Assembly (NCBI GenBank): GCA_003013855.2 | Contig: ML058553.1 | Coordinates: 186,001 to 250,000 of the forward strand | Origin: Liriodendron chinense | Lineage: Eukaryota > Streptophyta > Magnoliopsida > Magnoliales > Magnoliaceae | DNA: 64,000 nucleotides | Reading direction: 5' to 3' | In this document: positions 11,682 through 22,215 of the stretch, in pieces | Position numbering within the stretch: the first letter of the stretch is position 1 | How the letters are laid out: each line of letters begins with the position of its first letter | Program-made: the position numbers and the translations under genes | The notes under the pieces: generated by a model | Databases searched by the model: none | Told to the model about the DNA's origin: nothing | Seen by the model: only the letters and a program-made list of their open reading frames with translations

Positions 11682-12346
11682 ACCCTTCTTAATTCCTAAA
11701 CAAGCTAGTTTATTTTGGAGGAATTGTGGCAAACTTGATATTATTTTGGATTGTTTGACTAAAACTTAATGTTGGATTATTTTAATGCTTTTGGATGGTG
11801 ACTTATTTTGGATTATTTTAGTGATTTTTGGTATGTAGTCGTTTGTACTAGACTGTATGGTGCAACACGAAATACTTTTCTTTAACTTCTTGCAGTGTGA
11901 ATCTTCATTCAAAGTTGTTTTCGAAAGATATACAAAGGAAAAGACACTCATCGAGTCCTATTAAAAGGTAAAATAAGTTAGCTTTTTCCATTCCGACTTG
12001 TTGATTTCTTTTGGTATTTTATTTTCTTCAGATCTTCTTCTTATTCTTACAATATAAATGTTTGATTCAACGACGGTATGAACTATTTGACTGGACCTTT
12101 GAAGACTTTAGATGGCTTATCTATTGACTCAGTAAAATGTTCTGATTTGAATATTAAAAGAAATACGTAGTGGCTTGATCCCAAATCACTTTTTTGGGTA
12201 CGTAGGCAGCCGTTCGAACTAGTCTGTATCGGTGCAGCCACATTTTTTTTCTTTCTTTTTCTCATCTTGCAGTGTAACAACAGAGGGGATGATATAGCAT
12301 GGGTTTGGTTGCAGCAATCATCATTTTAACATGAGTTTGGTTGCAG
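11682..12346. other. CACTA interior, non-transposase
   Basis: AT-rich. One exon-like piece lies at 11895-11967 (TTCTTGCAG before it, GTAAAATAAG after it), with an open frame VNLHSKLFSKDIQRKRHS of unknown identity. A small repeat GGTTTGGTTGCAGCAAT occurs at 12303 and again at 12335, the second being the acceptor of the LRR exon. Confidence 0.35.
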
Positions 12347-12418
12347 CAATGTGTATGGGAATAGACTGAATGGAACCATTCCACGTGCATTCCAAAAGCT
12401 TGAGAGCATGACAAACTT
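12347..12418 (+). pseudogene. Isolated ERECTA-family LRR exon (72 bp) inside the CACTA element
   Basis: This 72-nt block is bounded by TTGCAG and GTGAGT, as in a normal exon. It reads NVYGNRLNGTIPRAFQKLES and then MTNL, which is the leucine-rich repeat NGTIPxAFQKLESMTxL found in the extracellular domain of the ERECTA/ERL receptor kinases. One 72-bp exon per LRR, with the codon split before and after, is exactly the exon structure of those genes. No other ERECTA exon (upstream LRRs, kinase) was found within several kb on either strand. So this is a captured or left-behind gene fragment, not a gene. Its position between CACTA genes and CACTA 3' end suggests capture by the transposon. Confidence 0.75.
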
Positions 12419-13004
12419 GTGAGTCCGATCCTGTCTCATTGGAATTTACATTTTTCATTATATTTTCTTGTGTTTTCAATGTAGCTAAAAATGTGTGCAT
12501 TTGTGTGCATGCTTGCGTTTTCAATGTAGCTAGAATAATAAATTAGTCGTCCACACAGTTTGCTAATTCCACATACGAAGAGCCGTATACATTCAAAGGC
12601 TGTCAGAGGGGAGTGAGATACAGCATTTTTGTAAGATTCGTAATGATGCTTAGATCTTATGAAGAACTGGTCAGACAATCTCACTCTTCTGGTGGGCTGC
12701 AACTGACAAAGTGAACTAGGCTTTTTTTTTTCCCCCTAAGCTCACACGTGTGCAGTAAAGCTCGATCCAGTGAATTTCACACATGTGCCAGCAAGACACG
12801 ATAGGTCAGAAATCCAATCCATCCATCAGATATCCTTGTAGCTGCATATTTTCTCATCTATGCAGCTGATATAGGTCTGATATCCTTGTAGCTGATATAT
12901 TTTCTCATCCATCAGATAGTTCTTTTTCATGTCTTAAACTTTTGTTATGTGTGTTGTTCTAGTAACTGCACATTGGAATCTTAACTTTTTGCTACTTCGC
13001 TTCA
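12419..13004. other. CACTA interior after the LRR exon
   Basis: No coding exon recognised. GTTTTCAATGTAGCTA occurs twice (about 12472 and 12518), each resembling a 3' splice site. Part of this stretch may be intron sequence carried along with the LRR exon. Confidence 0.3.
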
Positions 13005-13091
13005 GCCCTGTTTGGTTGCCACTTATTTTTCCATCTATTTTTAACAGTATTATGCACTAGATATTTTGGTAAGGATCAACCAAACAGGGCC
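13005..13091. repeat. 87-bp miniature inverted-repeat element
   Basis: Ends are GCCCTGTTTGGTTG and its complement CAACCAAACAGGGC. This end sequence is common on small plant MITEs. The interior is AT-rich. A target duplication is not clear. Confidence 0.6.
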
Positions 13092-13310
13092 TTAGTTTAC
13101 CTTTGAGATTCATCATCCTGAGAATTTTCATGATCATCAAACAGGCCACCTTTCTGAAGTAATAAGCTAATGAGGTCTTTTGCCATGCTCGTCCCAAATT
13201 ACTGCCCTTTCCATTTGAATCATTCATTTCATATATGTTGGGCCCATTTTTCAGTGATCTAGATCTTTCGTCTAGTGGGTCCTGCAGTAGATGAACAGTT
13301 GACCAAAAAT

Positions 13311-13590
13311 CATCTCAATCAGACAATCCAGCCATCTGATGAGTGGACTTTGCAGTTGTATATAGACTGTTAGCCATCCATTTTCAGGCCAATTAATGGA
13401 TGGCAAGGATCTGTCGTGCATTGTGAGGGTGACCAAATGAACAGTGTGGATAAGTGGTAGGTCAGCCTCACCTGTACAGGGTGCTGCGCAAACAGAAACG
13501 CCAATAACTCGGGCCAAACACTGTATTTCTTATAATTATATTCATATGAAGGCTGCAGATTGGTATTTATTTGAACCTAGAAATCATAAC
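13311..13590. repeat. 278-bp direct repeat, copy 1
   Basis: Almost identical to 16074-16351 in the same orientation (one visible difference, GACTG versus GATTG, in the part I compared by eye). Homology starts at TCAATCAGACAATCCAGCC and stops sharply at CATAACCAG. It does not have TG...CA ends and is not followed by a primer-binding site, so it does not look like an LTR pair. Confidence 0.8.
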
Positions 13591-13860
13591 CAGGCATTGG
13601 ATTTTAGGGACAAATTGCTAGTTAGCCGGATTAACTGCTAAGGGCAAATGCTTTCTTAAGGAAAGTAACACTGTAATGCTACTGGAAGAACTAGATAAGA
13701 GTATTGGAGTACACAATTTCTTTTTAGCAATTTGATCAAGCCACTAGTCCAATTTGTCAAGACTTCTTGGCTTGTTTTGGCTTGAAACTTTGTTGATTCT
13801 AATATAACTGAAAACAAAGAGAATCAATAGCTGAAATAGAATTAATATTTTCTGTTTCCT

Positions 13861-13943
13861 ACCACAGGGCCATGTCCTTCTTTTTTCTTTTTCTTTTTCT
13901 TTTTTTTTCTCTCTCTGTTTTTTTTTTTTTTTTTTTTTTTTTG
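13861..13943. repeat. Polypyrimidine / poly(T) tract
   Basis: TTTC-rich run ending in about 25 consecutive T's (13917-13942). Low complexity. Confidence 0.8.
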
Positions 13944-14445
13944 GTTGTTGTCTTGATTTGACATTTTCTTCTATTTGATTCGCAAGGAAATGCATGGATT
14001 TCATAGAGTCATCATTAGCCTTATCTACATTTACTTGAACACAAGATTCAAGAAAATTATAGTCTAAATATAAGATTTTAAATCAAATTTTCTTACAAAT
14101 CAAACTACAAGCAATTCTTGGAATTCAAATTTTAGTCTCTTTTTATTTGTTTCCTCGTTATCAAACAGGCCCTTGGAAATAAATTATCTGCTTGACTGAT
14201 CAGGTCATATGATGAGATGGCTTGCTTAGAATGTAATAATCTGGTCCAAATTGGTCTGACCAGATTGTCTGGTTCAGGTTTTGAAACATCATGGTTCAAA
14301 ATCTGGAGGTATGAGAATGCCACTTTGACATTGTGACGAATGGAGTAGACAGGCCGTGAGGGCTGGGCCATGCCATTTACATGTAAAGCAAATTACCCAG
14401 TCATTGTGCAAGAGGTACACTGCTTATATATTCCTTTAATTATTT

Positions 14446-14779
14446 TGAGCTTTGCTAAGCCTAGTCACATGCGTGCAAGTAAGCTAATGCACACACCACC
14501 ACTTTTGCTAGTGCGGCACACATGCAGAATATCCCACCCATATATCATCTAGACCTCTCTTTCTCTTTACCAAAAGATAAAGGTGGGCCCATCTACAATG
14601 ATATTAGCATAAATGGAACTTGGCCAATTTTTTCACAACCTTTACATTTGTACAGTTAATTGTACATAGTGGTACACTTCTGATAGATGGTTGGATATCG
14701 CACCCGTCTGCTACGTTGGCAAATTTGGCGGCATGTGCTTTAGCAGACTTGGACACACATGTAGGCTTAGCAAAGCTCA
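14446..14779. mobile_element. 334-bp MITE with TGAGCTTTGCTAAGCC ends
   Basis: The left end TGAGCTTTGCTAAGCCTA is matched by the complement of the right end, TAGGCTTAGCAAAGCTCA. Flanks TTATTT (14440-14445) and TTATTT (14780-14785) are a candidate 6-bp target duplication. Non-coding. It lies within the CACTA interior. Confidence 0.65.
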
Positions 14780-14785
14780 TTATTT

Positions 14786-16073
14786 AATATGAGTAGACAT
14801 TGAGGGTGGGCCCAATCAGTATCATCAGTCCAAAAAATAGGTCATGATGTGATCAAGGTTTACATAGATGTTCACTGAGCTGCGACGAACCGTACTGACT
14901 GCAGACTGTTTAGGGAAGCAGGCAGATCAAAGGCCTATGCCCAATTGGATTTTTTTAGTGGGCCAAAAGAAAACCAGCCCAGCTGCAACCCCACTTCCCA
15001 TTCATCTCTACCTTTTGTTTTCAACTTCTTCCATCTGAGTTTTATTGGAGCATAATCACTTTCATTTCATGCAAGACATACATGATAGTTTGTGCATCAC
15101 GTGTGGATGTGGTCACGTGCATGAGAGAGTGACAGAGTGAAGGAGAAAAAACAAAACACTTCTCATCATAACATTTCAATCAATTTACATGTTTTTGTTC
15201 CAAAACCTTACTTAGCAACTCACACCACCACTCCAACTGAATTACAATACTTATGTATGAGAGAAGTCTGCTAATCCCACACGGCCCTCAGACATCCAAG
15301 CTGTCCATCACATGGATGTAAAAAATTCAATTCCATTACCGAAGTATGTAATATGGCCAAGATAACTGGATGGCCACCAAGCCTGAAACCCACAGAAACC
15401 ATACAACCAAAACCCACACTTTGAGTGTGAACAAAATAAATTTATTTTCTATAATTCAACCTTGAAACAGTCCAAATCCACAGGCTGAAATCATGGATGA
15501 GAAAATAAAATAAAATAAAATCTACACCACCAATCAACCCAGTTGTGATCCATTTCAATAATGCAGGCCATACATAAACTGTAAATACATTATGAGTGTG
15601 AACCTTTAGACGAGGGTCACCATGCATGCACGCAAGCTCCCACCCACCCACCCACCCACCCACCTGTACCCACACACACACCTGTCCACCCACACAAACA
15701 CAGACGAAACAATTTCTACATCAAGAAACTGTGGGACATAGCCCCACATTTAAGGGTGCTTCCACCCACTTAGCACGGGTTGGTTCGGATGCTTGTATTG
15801 GTTTGGATTCAAACTTCAAAAGCACCCACTTAATGATGCATTTTCAAAACTAAAACAAAACATATCTATATTTGAGTATTTGTTGCCATCACCCAAAAAA
15901 TAGCAAATTTAGCAGCTAGTTCATGAAAATTCAAAAAAAAAAAAAAAATTAACAATAAGAAAGAAAGAAAGAAAGAAGAAAGTGATTTTGTTTTCCCCAT
16001 GAAAGCCTAAAGAAGTGGAATCTAAACTAAAAACATGCTACAAGATGCAAACCACGCTGCAACACTTACAGTT
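14786..16073. other. CACTA interior, non-coding
   Basis: No protein-like frame. Contains a (CCCA)n run at about 15642-15664 and a neighbouring CA-rich stretch to 15705, an A15 run at about 15934, and a (GAAA)n block at 15957-15980. Nothing else recognised. Confidence 0.5.
15642..15664. repeat. (CCCA)n microsatellite
   Basis: About five to six units of CCCA in a C-rich stretch, followed by CACACACA and CCACCCACA variants. Confidence 0.8.
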
Positions 16074-16351
16074 CAATCAGACAATCCAGCCATCTGATGA
16101 GTGGACTTTGCAGTTGTATATAGATTGTTAGCCATCCATTTTCAGGCCAATTAATGGATGGCAAGGATCTGTCGTGCATTGTGAGGGTGACCAAATGAAC
16201 AGTGTGGATAAGTGGTAGGTCAGCCTCACCTGTACAGGGTGCTGCGCAAACAGAAACGCCAATAACTCGGGCCAAACACTGTATTTCTTATAATTATATT
16301 CATATGAAGGCTGCAGATTGGTATTTATTTGAACCTAGAAATCATAACCAG
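16074..16351. repeat. 278-bp direct repeat, copy 2
   Basis: Second copy of the block at 13311-13590, same strand, 2.76 kb downstream. Downstream of its sharp right edge (AACCAG) the sequence becomes CCCGATTAAG, unlike copy 1. Confidence 0.8.
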
Positions 16352-16473
16352 CCCGATTAAGATTTTGATTCTTAATCACATATGTGAAGAAAACATTATG
16401 TATGTTTCATATAACTTTTATTCTTACATTATAATACTGATACTCTTTATGTTTTATATTCTGGATTTTGCAG

Positions 16474-16674
16474 GTGGACCAGTTGATGGATTTGCTAACG
16501 TATGAGGTGGAAGTAGCTACAAAGGAAAGATTAGAAATGAAGGCTAGCTTCACGTATGGTCAAGAGATTGGTTTCAATATTGGGAACAAAATAAAGCCTA
16601 GTTGCTCATTCTATGGAGAATGGTTCACTTCAATGTGTAGATTTGTAACAAATATTAATATTATTTTTCACTAG
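16474..16674 (+). pseudogene. Exon-like open frame, identity unknown
   Basis: A good acceptor (GGATTTTGCAG) precedes an open frame of 67 codons starting VDQLMDLLTYEVEVATKERL and ending in a TAG at 16672-16674. The composition is that of a real acidic helical protein segment, unlike the surrounding AT-rich DNA. I do not recognise it. It could be a last exon of a CACTA transcript or another captured exon. Confidence 0.3.
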
Positions 16675-16806
16675 AAATGTAAGGACTTTAAGTTTCATAT
16701 ATGATATAATTATGATTTGTTAGGTTTTATTTTTTTTTTTGTTTTAAATAATTTGGCTGACTATCAGGTGCAATAGATTCAAAAATAAATTCAAATGTAA
16801 TAGGTG

Positions 16807-17152
16807 TGCGTTCAGAAAATTTAGCGACGGACCTAACCCGTCGCTAAAATTCCTAAATAAATGTCGCCCATAAATTTAACGACGGACCAATTTACGTGGC
16901 AACAATTTTGTACGACGGACCGATGTCCGTCGCAACAATTTTGTACGACGGACGGCTGTCCGTCGCTAAGTCCGTCGCTTTACATAATTTAGCGACGGAC
17001 GTAATCCGTCGTTTAAAAGCGACGGACATAATCCGTCGTTTAAAATTTGCCACATAGTAAACTGCGACGGCCCATGCGACGAACCAAGTCCGTCGCTAAT
17101 ACAGATTTGCGACGGACTTGGTCCGTCGCAAAAATGCAATTTTGGCATAGTG
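16807..17152 (+). repeat. CACTA 3' subterminal hairpins and terminal inverted repeat
   Basis: At least eight copies of GCGACGGAC or its complement GTCCGTCGC occur within 346 bp, many in head-to-head pairs that form short hairpins (for example GCGACGGACTTGGTCCGTCGC split by a 3-base loop). The last bases are GCAATTTTGGCATAGTG; the complement starts CACTATGCC. Subterminal repeats of this kind are the binding sites of the element's own DNA-binding protein in characterised CACTA elements. The base following the element starts AGC. Confidence 0.88.
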
Positions 17153-17214
17153 AGCAGGCGCTCTTTATATTATATATATTAAATATATTTTAAAAAAAAT
17201 TATATATAATAAAT

Positions 17215-17420
17215 CAAACCAAGCCGATCGAATTCAAGCCTACTTCGAGCCGAATCGACCTTGGCCAAGCTTGAGCTTGGCTTGATTTTTGAACGAGCCC
17301 AGAAAAAAGGCTCGGCTTAGTTTGATCTACTCTACAAACCGAGCCGAATCAAGCTTTTTCGAGCCAAGCCAAGCGAGTTTTTCGAACGGATTTGGTTCGT
17401 GTAGAGCTCTAATTTTAACT
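17215..17420. repeat. GAGCC/AAGCTTGAGC-type degenerate repeat
   Basis: Low-complexity text of GAGCCAAGCC, CTTGAGCTTGG and CGAGCC units, as seen in the inner parts of hAT-like MITEs with GTACATGGAGCCGAG ends. Termini are not recognisable here. Confidence 0.45.
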
Positions 17421-17467
17421 CCATTTGGATTGAGGACCTAGTCCGGTGCTCTAAGAGGCCTGGATAC

Positions 17468-17617
17468 TTTTTTTTTTAATATGACCCGTGCTGAACCCAA
17501 CCCACCCAACCCAACTGAAAGTTCCTAGAGGTGCTGTTGGTGTGTCTCGAACCTAAGACCTGTTGGTTAACAAATAGGGACTCAACTAGCTGAACTAACG
17601 AGCTGGGCTCACAAACA
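17468..17617 (-). mobile_element. tRNA-derived SINE (150 bp) with 13-bp target duplication
   Basis: On the minus strand it begins near GTGAGCCCAGCTCG, has an A-box-like TTAGTTCAGCTAGTTGAG and a B box AGGTTCGAGAC, and ends in a run of A's (T-run at 17468-17477 on the plus strand). It is flanked by GAGGCCTGGATAC (17455-17467) and GAGGCCTAGATAC (17618-17630), one mismatch in 13. These are the hallmarks of a SINE copied by a LINE. Confidence 0.75.
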
Positions 17618-17639
17618 GAGGCCTAGATACCCTAGTCAT

Positions 17640-18012
17640 CAAAAAGTCCATCGGTTTTGAAATCTTATTTTAAGGCTTGATCCTAAAAATGAAAGTGAAC
17701 CATAATCCAGGAAACAGTGAAAATGGATCATTAAAAACTTGTCATGGCCACAAAAGTTTTGGATCAAGCTGATATTTGTACGGTCTCTTCATCGAGTTCT
17801 TTGTGAACTTATCAACAAGTTGGATGGAAAATAAACATTTATGTGACTCCTACAAAGTTTTTAAAGGTAGGGATTTAATAACAACTATTTCCTGTGATGT
17901 GGTCCACTTAAGATTTGGATCTGCTTAATTTTGGGACCATGCCCTAAAATGAGGTGTCAAAATGGATGATCAGCATGAATGAAAGGCACATACATCACAG
18001 TGGCACAAACGG
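17640..18012. repeat. Foldback element, eroded
   Basis: Body blocks AAACAGTGAAAATGGATCATT, GATCAAGCTGATATTTGTAC and TCCTGTGATGTGGTCC are present, with an internal boundary at 17777 where segmental copy A begins. B has the right half at 22511-22750. Confidence 0.55.
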
Positions 18013-18065
18013 CAACCACCCGCCCTTCCGCTTGGATGTGAGTGGGACGGTCCAAATAGGGAGCG

Positions 18066-18510
18066 GATTAGCTGTCACCGGGGTAAAACCTTAGCGTTGT
18101 TACCCTAACCATGTGGGGCCCACCTTGATGTATTTTTTATATGTCCTTAAGATTTGAATCTCACGTGGACCACATTATTAGAAACAGTGGTGAACCACCG
18201 TTGAAAAACCTTTTGTGGGCCACAAAAGTTTCGGATCAATCTGATCTTTGCATTTTCCCTTTATCCATGTCTTCTTCAAATTATCAACAGGTTGGATGGC
18301 AAATAAATATTACAAAAACCTTGCGATGGGCCCTTTGGAATTTTTAATGGTGAGGCATTTAAACACCACTGTTTCTTTTGGTGTGGTCCACCTGGAGATT
18401 TTGATATGCTTAACTCTTTGAATCATAGCCTAAAATGAGCTAGAGAAATGGATGGACGGTATGGATATATAACACGTCATCAAAATTCGCCCCTCAGAGC
18501 ATGACATTAC
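18066..18510. repeat. Foldback element (long-TIR subfamily) in copy A
   Basis: Left end GGATTAGCTGTCACCGGGGT then GTTGTTACCCTAACCATGTG and GGGCCCACC. The body is typical and the right end is eroded near CATCAAAATTCGCCC. Counterparts at 22801-23225 (B) and 31061-31505 (C). Confidence 0.65.
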
Positions 18511-18774
18511 TGTCGCGACCAATGGTACTGCTGTAGGCTTTTTATTCAAGCATGCACGCATGATACCATTGCTACACAGATGGCATTGATGCGATTGAAT
18601 TGTAAAAAAACGTTTTCTTCAAACCACGCCAATAGAGCTTCCAATAGATGAGATTTTCCCAAGTCTACTTTGACTAGCGAGAGCAAAAAAAAAAAATGGG
18701 AATCGGATTGCGTGTTCTCCGTTTGCCTCACGAGAGCGCCTTAGGTGAGACCCCTGCATCACCCAAGACGGTGC

Positions 18775-19235
18775 AGCACCAACCATGGGGTTACTGTAGG
18801 GCATACCTTGGAGTATGTATTATATATCCATGCCATCCATCCATTTTTTCAGATCATTTTATGATATTATTCGAAAAATAAAACAGATCTAATTATCAGG
18901 TGGACCACATCATAGAAATCAGTGAGACAATGATTCCCACTGTTGAAACCTTCCTATGGCCCAGCAGACTGTTTATTTGTCATCCAACCTGTTCATGAGG
19001 TCACACAGACCTGTGTGAAGGGAAAAAACAAATATCAGATTGATATAAAACTTCTGTAACTCCTAGAAGTTTTCAACGGTAAACGTTAAATCCCCACTAC
19101 TTTCTGTGGTGTGGTTCACTTGAGCTTTAGATGTGCCTTATTTTTTTGGCCTACATCCTAAAATGATCTAATAAAATGGATAGACAGTGTGGATATAACA
19201 CATACATTGTTGTAAGGCCCACAAAACTTAGTGAC
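18775..19235. repeat. Foldback element in copy A
   Basis: Left end near CCATGGGGTTACTG, right end near GTAAGGCCCACAAAAC. Counterparts 23465-24020 (B, with the right end duplicated 52 bp apart, 23909 and 23961) and 32315-32765 (C). Confidence 0.65.
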
Positions 19236-19949
19236 ATAAATACATCACATAGGTCCAACCGTTGCTTCCAAACAGGCTACCACAAGAGCTAATGCTACTA
19301 GCAAAGAACCCAAATGTTGTATCCCAATTTATCTAAGATACACAAGGGAATTTCTTGCATGTAGTGAGATGCTATTAAAACTTTGAAACATTCCAAACAT
19401 AAAATGGAATGTAGTCAAAACTTTCAATTCCATTATAATTTCTCTTAAATAATTCTATCCCACCCATCCGACTTACCTATCCCAGTTCCCACCTCATCCT
19501 ACGTAATCCCACCTGCATATTGTAAAATCATGCTTAAAACCTCTAAAACCATGTGGTGTGGCCCACTTTTTTTTTAGCTTAATGGATTGATATTTTTAGT
19601 GTCCACTCATCTTAGTGGCTTGTATCTTGTGAATGGATCGGATGGCATCTAACAAAACAGGGGGTGCAAAGCAAATACACAAACCCGGAGGTTTTGATGG
19701 TGTGCATCCCCATTCCAGTTGTCCACGTAGTATGAACCATTGGATCAGCCTGATTTTGCAGATGCGGGCTCAAATTAAAGGGGCTCACTTTATGGACGGA
19801 GTGGATGTATTCAGTGCATCACGGGAGGCACCACACACATAGTAATGAAACAAGCACCTTTTAGTAGGGAATATTTGGCTGTCATGTATTATTTGTACAC
19901 GTTCCCCCACAAATAGTCACTTAAGAAATAATAAACCTAGGGACATTCT

Positions 19950-20410
19950 CATTAAGTGGATAAGCTGTATACATTACGATGGAACCCACAGATAGCCTGA
20001 CAGGACCGTCCATCTCTAGCTGGGTCCTGACGAGGGTAGTACCCAAGCTTTTTATTGGTCAAATCCAAAGCTCAAATGGACCACACAGCAGGAAGAAATG
20101 GAGACTGAGTGACTACCATTGAAACCTTCTTAGGGCCCACCATGATGTTTATTTGCCATCTAACCAGTTAATTAGGTAACACAGACATAGATGAAGGGAA
20201 AATGTGAATATCATCCTGATCCGAGCCTTTCATAGGCCCAAGAATTTCTCAACGCTAGGCTCCTAACTCACATTGTTTCATATGGTGTGGTGCACTTGAA
20301 CTTTGGATCTGCTGCATTTTTTATATCATGCCCTAAATTAATCTCGCAAAATAGATTAACAATGAAGATCTAACACATACATCATGGTGAGGCCCACAAA
20401 AGCTCCACCA
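19950..20410. repeat. Foldback element in copy A
   Basis: Right end ATCATGGTGAGGCCCACAAA; body with GGACCACACAGCAGGAAG. Counterparts 25260-25710 (B) and 34000-34450 (C). Confidence 0.6.
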
Positions 20411-20519
20411 CGTGAAAACTTCTGGTTTAATTTCTCCTCTACGAAATCTCTCCAGAATTAAAAAAAAAAAATTTTATAAAAAAATTTAAAAAAATCGCTC
20501 TATACAGCACAACAACTAG

Positions 20520-20690
20520 ACTTGTACATGGAACCGAGTCGACTCGAAGTGTGCCAAGCTCACCTCAGCTCAGCCCCCTCTAACCCCAGCTTGAGCTCAG
20601 CTCAGTTCGGCCTTCGAGCTCAACACACTAACTTGCCTTGACCCGATGGTTCAAGGCAAGTCGAGCCGAGCTAAAAACCTAGAACAAGAT
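20520..20690. repeat. hAT-like GAGCCGAG miniature-element remnant in copy A
   Basis: Starts ACTAGACTTGTACATGGAAC then CGAGTCGA, the usual end of hAT MITEs of this type, followed by GAGCTC/CAGCTC units. Counterparts at about 25788-25950 (B) and 34525-34672 (C). Confidence 0.45.
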
Positions 20691-20703
20691 ATGAATCGTA
20701 GAA

Positions 20704-21760
20704 ATCATACTTTTGTATAGGCAGAGAGGATGCCTAACATACACTTTCATTCTCTATCACCATAGTCCCTTACTTAGAGTCATAGGTCACAAATCAAGAG
20801 TCATTTTGACGAAGGAATCTTCAGATCCTATGGTCTATAAATTTCGCAAGGTCTAGCCAACTACAGAAATCTAAGTTAACCGGCTAGTGGCAACCCCAAA
20901 TCAAATATACGACACCTCAAGTCATAACTACACAAGAATGCCTGAAAAAGCCCACATGAGCACGATCCAGTGTCCACTATGAGTGAGTGAGCTTGAGCTT
21001 GCAAGCCCCTATCCATTCCAACTCCCTCTCCAACCTCCTCCAGCCCTCTTAAAGCCTCCCAGCCCACTTTAGCCTACTCCCTTGAACTTAGACTCACTCA
21101 AGCTATGGTTTCTAGCCATAGTGCGCTCTTTTCATCCAAGCTTCTTCTAGTTACAAGCAAAAGATTGATTCACCATCACTCAAATTTACATTTCAAATTA
21201 ATCGCATTATTACATCCCTTCTTAACCCCATTGCTCCTCAAGGCTTCTTTTGAATGTATGGTTTGTCTTGTTAGAATCTCAGATCTTGTCACATTAGAAA
21301 CTCCTAGCCCCTCTACATATCATCCTAGCATCATCGCGTCTTCCGTCAATCTCCTTGCTTCTCTAGGCATATTCTAAGCGTATACTTTATAACCTACCGA
21401 AATCTTGGATCCTAATCGAGTATGCCTAGTCTCATTTTTTTTTTTTTTTACATCTTAGCATAGAAGCATTAATTAAGTAACCACAGGAAGTAGAGACTGC
21501 ACGCACATTCAGGCAAAGAGGATACCTAACACCTTCCCTAACTGTATATAAAGTCCCTTACTTGGAATCCTAAATCACAAATTAAGAATTATTTCAAAGC
21601 AAGAGAGTCTTCGAATTTTTTAGCTTTCGCAGATTCTGTAAAGTTTGGTTGATTGTGAGATATTAAACGAACTAGCTTGTAGCGACTCCAAGTCAACTAA
21701 ATCATATACACAAGTCGACCCACATACGCACAAAAAAAGAAAGAAAGAAAAATATGAGGG
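20704..21760. repeat. LTR-like block with two diverged halves in copy A
   Basis: Two related stretches, 20704-20975 (GTATAGGCAGAGAGGATGCC start) and about 21505-21780 (GGCAAAGAGGATACCTAAC start), share order and wording down to a CCAGTGTCCAC motif. They include GCGACTCCAAGTCAAC, reminiscent of the end regions of Ty3/Gypsy LTRs. This may be a decayed LTR element. No gag or pol sequence lies between them. Counterparts at 26100-27170 (B) and 34888-35990 (C). Confidence 0.35.
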
Positions 21761-21779
21761 CATGGAAAACCAGTGTCCA

Positions 21780-22215
21780 CACCAAGATGGTACAGCCCTT
21801 ACAATGGGGCCACCTTGATGTATGTATTCTATATCCACAAAACCGTCGGTCCACTTTGCCAAATCATTTTAGGGAATGAGCCCAAATGAAGTACATAATT
21901 CTCAGGTGGATCATACCAGAAGGAACAGTGGTGATTGATCATTAATTAGCCATAAAAGTTTTGGATCAAGCTAATATTTGTTTTTCCCTTCATTAAATTT
22001 TATTTGACCTTATCAACTGGTTAGATGGCAGGTGGACATTTAGCAAACATTATAGTGGCGTAGGAAGTTTTTAACAATTTCCTGGTCTAATCTACCTGAG
22101 ATTTGGATCTTCTATATCTTTGGGTTCACGCCTAAATTGATATTTCAAAACGGATGGACAGCATTCATTTACAATACATACATCAAGGTAGGTGGCCCCC
22201 ACAGTAACGACCACA
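21780..22215. repeat. Foldback element in copy A
   Basis: Left end TACAATGGGGCCACCTTGAT, right end ATCAAGGTAGGTGGCCCCCA. Counterparts 27170-27605 (B) and 36005-36395 (C). Confidence 0.65.

Larger units (their letters stand above)
6129..17152 (+). mobile_element. CACTA (En/Spm, CMC) DNA transposon, 5' end not found
   Basis: Two En/Spm-type genes on the plus strand (6129-9664 and 10043-11681) are followed by about 5 kb without transposase sequence and a typical CACTA 3' end. That end has dense GCGACGGAC hairpins from 16807 and a terminus GGCATAGTG, whose complement CACTATGCC begins with the diagnostic CACTA. The trinucleotide after it is AGC. I looked for CACTATGCC and for GCGACGGAC repeats upstream of 6129 and saw neither, so the 5' end is lost, diverged or separate. 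Assigning genes and 3' end to one element rests on orientation and spacing and is inference. Nested inside are a 72-bp LRR exon, a 278-bp duplication and at least two miniature elements. Confidence 0.75.

Noticed and set aside
13744..14004. Lys-rich open frame on the minus strand
   Set aside because: Produced by the poly(T)/TTTC tract; low complexity.
13311..16351. LTR retrotransposon with 278-bp LTRs
   Set aside because: No TG...CA ends, no primer-binding site or polypurine tract, no target duplication seen.
21105..21377. Open frame repeated at 35286-35480 in the segmental copies
   Set aside because: Length and frame are not kept among copies A, B and C, so it is not under coding constraint.
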